Assembly (NCBI RefSeq): GCF_023023025.1
Contig: NZ_CP095481.1
Location: 8,011,001 to 8,075,000 of the forward strand
DNA from: Amycolatopsis sp. WQ 127309
GTDB lineage: Bacteria > Actinomycetota > Actinomycetes > Mycobacteriales > Pseudonocardiaceae
DNA: 64,000 bases
Direction: 5' to 3'
Numbering within the stretch: the first letter of the stretch is position 1; the number at the start of each line of letters is the position of its first letter. The notes under the pieces were generated by a model, which was not told the origin of the DNA, made no database searches, and saw only the letters and a list, made by a program, of their open reading frames with translations. Position numbers and translations under genes: made by a program. Below, piece after piece: positions 34,579-64,000 of this stretch.

Positions 34579-35613
34579 ATGACGAAACGAGCATTGATCA
34601 CAGGTGTCACGGGACAGGACGGCTCTTACCTGGCCGAGCACCTGCTGGCACTGGGCTACGACGTGTGGGGCCTGGTGCGCGGTCAGGCGAACCCGCGCAA
34701 GTCCCGGGTCAGCCGGATCGCCGCCGAGCTGAACTTCGTCCACGGCGACCTGCTGGACCAGGCGAGTCTCGTCGGGGCCGTGGACCTGGTGCAGCCGGAC
34801 GAGGTCTACAACCTGGGCGCGATCTCGTTCGTGCCGATGTCGTGGCAGCAGGCCGAGCTCACCACCGACGTCAACGGCATGGGCGTGCTGCGCGTGCTGG
34901 AGGCGATCCGGATGGTCTCCGGGCTGGACAAGTCGCGGACCACCGCGCCGGGCAGCCAGATCCGCTTCTACCAGGCGTCGTCGTCGGAGATGTTCGGCAA
35001 GGCGGCCGAGACGCCGCAGAACGAGAAGACGATCCTGCACCCGCGCAGCCCGTACGGCGTCGCGAAGGCCTACGGCCACTACATCACGCGCAACTACCGC
35101 GAGTCCTACGGGATGTACGGCGTCTCCGGCATCCTGTTCAACCACGAGTCGCCGCGCCGCGGCATCGAGTTCGTCACCCGCAAGATCTCCAACGCGGTCG
35201 CGCGGATCAAGCTGGGCCTGCAGGACGAGCTGCGCCTCGGCAACCTCGACGCCGTGCGCGACTGGGGCTTCGCCGGCGACTACGTCCAGGCGATGCACCT
35301 CATGCTGCAGCGCGACGAGGCGTGCGACTACGTGATCGGCACCGGCCGGATGCACACCGTCCGCGACGCCGCCGACATCGCGTTCGCCGCCGCCGATCTC
35401 GACTGGCGCGACTACGTCGTCGTCGACCCGAGCCTGGTGCGGCCCGCCGAGGTCGAGACGCTCTGCGCCGACGCCACGCTGGCCCGCGCCGATCTGGGCT
35501 GGAAGCCGTCGGTGCCGTTCGAAGAGCTGATGCGCATGATGGTCGAGTCCGACCTGCACCAGACCGCCCGGGAGCTGGACCTCGGCGAGGCGCTGACCGC
35601 CGCCGTCTGGTGA
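34579..35613 (+). CDS. gmd: GDP-mannose 4,6-dehydratase (NysDIII/AmphDIII type)
   Basis: A 344-aa extended SDR enzyme: dinucleotide loop ALITGVTGQDGSYLAEHLL, NLGAISFVPMSW, QASSSEMFGKAAETPQNE (catalytic Ser/Glu region), SPYGVAKAYGHY with the YxxxK pair, and FNHESPRRG, all hallmarks of GMD. It converts GDP-mannose to GDP-4-keto-6-deoxymannose, the precursor of mycosamine or perosamine. ATG 34579 has GGGAGAG upstream. It lies 188 bp before the six-module PKS on the same strand, the same order as amphDIII-amphI. The 188-bp gap shows no gene. Confidence 0.96.
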   Translation: MTKRALITGVTGQDGSYLAEHLLALGYDVWGLVRGQANPRKSRVSRIAAELNFVHGDLLDQASLVGAVDLVQPDEVYNLGAISFVPMSWQQAELTTDVNGMGVLRVLEAIRMVSGLDKSRTTAPGSQIRFYQASSSEMFGKAAETPQNEKTILHPRSPYGVAKAYGHYITRNYRESYGMYGVSGILFNHESPRRGIEFVTRKISNAVARIKLGLQDELRLGNLDAVRDWGFAGDYVQAMHLMLQRDEACDYVIGTGRMHTVRDAADIAFAAADLDWRDYVVVDPSLVRPAEVETLCADATLARADLGWKPSVPFEELMRMMVESDLHQTARELDLGEALTAAVW

Positions 35614-35801
35614 CCGGCCCAGGCCGGTCCCGGTAGAACTCGGCGGTCGCGGCCCGGGCGAAGTGCCGCCGAGGACGATTTCCGCCGCAGAAAACCATTT
35701 TCCGCGCCCCGGGCGGCAGCCGGCCGTGCGCCGGACTGCCACCGCAGCAGCCGTCCCGGGGCGCCACCGCTCGCCGTCGTGTCGGGATGGGTTGCTGATT
35801 C

Positions 35802-62948
<27,147 letters not shown>

Positions 62949-62974
62949 TCCCGATGAACCTACGGAGCTGACAC

Positions 62975-64000
62975 ATGTCCACGCCGAACGACCGGGTCGT
63001 CGAAGCACTCCGTGCCGCCATGAAGGAGTCCGAACGGCTCAAGCGGCAGAACCAGGAGTTGCTGGCCGCGTCGACGGAGCCGATCGCGATCGTGGCCATG
63101 AGCTGCCGGTTCCCCGGCGGCGTCCGCTCCCCGGAGGCCCTCTGGGACCTGGTGGCGAACGGCGGGGACGCCATCGGGCCGTTCCCCGCCGACCGCGACT
63201 GGGACCTCGAAGCGGTCACCGGCGCCGGCGTCGACGAGCGCGGCATGAGCGTCAGCCAGGCCGGCGGTTTCCTCGACGGCGTCGCCGACTTCGACGCCGG
63301 GTTCTTCGGCATTTCGCCGCGTGAGGCGGTGTCCCTGGACCCGCAGCAGCGGCTGCTGCTGGAGGTGTCCTGGGAGGCGATCGAACGGGCCGGGATCGAC
63401 CCGAAACGGTTGCGGGGCAGCAAGACCGGCGTGTTCGCCGGGACGAACGGCCAGGACTACGCCTACCTGATGGTCCGCTCGCTCGCCGACGCGGACGGCT
63501 CGGTCGGCACCGGGATCGCCGCGAGCGCGATCTCCGGCCGGCTCGCGTATTCGCTGGGGCTGGAAGGCCCGGTCGTCACCATCGACACGGCGTGTTCGTC
63601 GTCGCTGGTCGCGGTGCACCTCGCCGCGCAGGCGCTGCGGGCGGGGGAGTGCTCGCTGGCGCTCGCGGCCGGCGTCAACGTGATGTCGACGCCCGGTTCG
63701 CTCATGGAGTTCAGCCGTCAGGGCGGCCTCGCCGGTGACGGCCGCTGCAAGGCCTTCTCCGACGACGCCGACGGCACCGGCTGGTCCGAAGGCGTCGGCG
63801 TCCTGGTGCTGGAGCGGTTGTCCGACGCGCAGCGCCTCGGCCACGAGGTCCTCGCCGTCGTCCGCGGCACCGCCGTCAACTCCGACGGCGCGTCGAACGG
63901 CTTCACCGCGCCGAACGGCCCGTCGCAGCAGCGTGTCATCCGCCAGGCCCTCGCCAGTGCCGGACTGGCTGCTTCGGACGTCGACGTCGTCGAAGCGCAC
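62975..64000 (+). CDS. Type I polyketide synthase, N-terminal part (NysJ/AmphJ-like position)
   Basis: The first 342 residues are visible; the gene continues beyond the window. A docking helix ([26 protein letters not shown]) precedes a KS domain with MSCRFPGG, the active-site Cys in [14 protein letters not shown], and the first catalytic His in VVEAH at the window edge. ATG 62975 follows GGAG (62964-62967), 26 bp after the previous stop. By position it should be the counterpart of the three-module NysJ/AmphJ that takes the chain from the six-module enzyme, but module number cannot be seen. Confidence 0.95.
   Translation, partial: MSTPNDRVVEALRAAMKESERLKRQNQELLAASTEPIAIVAMSCRFPGGVRSPEALWDLVANGGDAIGPFPADRDWDLEAVTGAGVDERGMSVSQAGGFLDGVADFDAGFFGISPREAVSLDPQQRLLLEVSWEAIERAGIDPKRLRGSKTGVFAGTNGQDYAYLMVRSLADADGSVGTGIAASAISGRLAYSLGLEGPVVTIDTACSSSLVAVHLAAQALRAGECSLALAAGVNVMSTPGSLMEFSRQGGLAGDGRCKAFSDDADGTGWSEGVGVLVLERLSDAQRLGHEVLAVVRGTAVNSDGASNGFTAPNGPSQQRVIRQALASAGLAASDVDVVEAH

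Overview
This window is about 73% GC by eye, has GTG starts and dense wobble-GC codons, and carries a large modular type I polyketide cluster. That points to an actinomycete. Gene style and one palindromic repeat suggest Pseudonocardiaceae (Amycolatopsis-like); this is inference, not proof.

Layout. (1) 1-9356: mostly non-cluster genes: a truncated GH95 glycosidase, a DoxX-like membrane protein, an alpha/beta hydrolase, a LysR regulator, a HAD hydrolase, an SDR epimerase, glmS with a small helical partner gene, and a cytochrome P450. A perfect 26-bp palindrome separates the P450 from the glmS side. (2) 9364-26752: a DeoR regulator, then accessory and regulatory genes of the cluster: type II thioesterase, three large LuxR-type ATPase (LAL) regulators, one PAS-LuxR regulator, an orphan DUF742 protein, a PqqD-like small protein, and a complete methoxymalonyl-ACP cassette (fkbK-J-I-H on + and fkbG on -, sharing a bidirectional terminator). 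(3) 27153-33159: a mannitol-type PTS operon (PfkB kinase, EIIC, EIIB, EIIA, zinc alditol-phosphate dehydrogenase, EI, HPr), i.e. primary metabolism inside the cluster. (4) 33325-64000: a sugar aminotransferase and GDP-mannose 4,6-dehydratase (divergent), a 9,048-aa six-module PKS, and the start of the next PKS.

Interpretation. The gene order GDP-mannose dehydratase, six-module PKS, next PKS, and the set of three LAL plus one PAS-LuxR regulators, match glycosylated polyene macrolide clusters (nystatin, amphotericin). The module series DH+KR / KR / KR with a non-malonyl AT / KR / dead KR / KR matches NysI/AmphI modules 9-14. That protein makes the last polyene double bond, the C19, C17 and C15 hydroxyls, the C16 branch, the C13 ketone (hemiketal) and the C11 hydroxyl. 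The sugar would be mycosamine (or perosamine).

What is new. In nystatin and amphotericin the C16 branch comes from methylmalonyl-CoA and is later oxidised to a carboxylate. Here the cluster carries a full methoxymalonyl-ACP cassette, and the single non-malonyl AT in view, at exactly that position, has an off-consensus FAAH motif. The simplest reading is a polyene with a methoxy group where the carboxylate normally sits. Other points of note: a palindromic repeat inserted in frame within the PKS gene, a collapsed KR in module 5, a LAL regulator without the Walker A lysine, candidate PAS-LuxR operators, and an over-represented TCCAC-N3-GGA motif in coding DNA.
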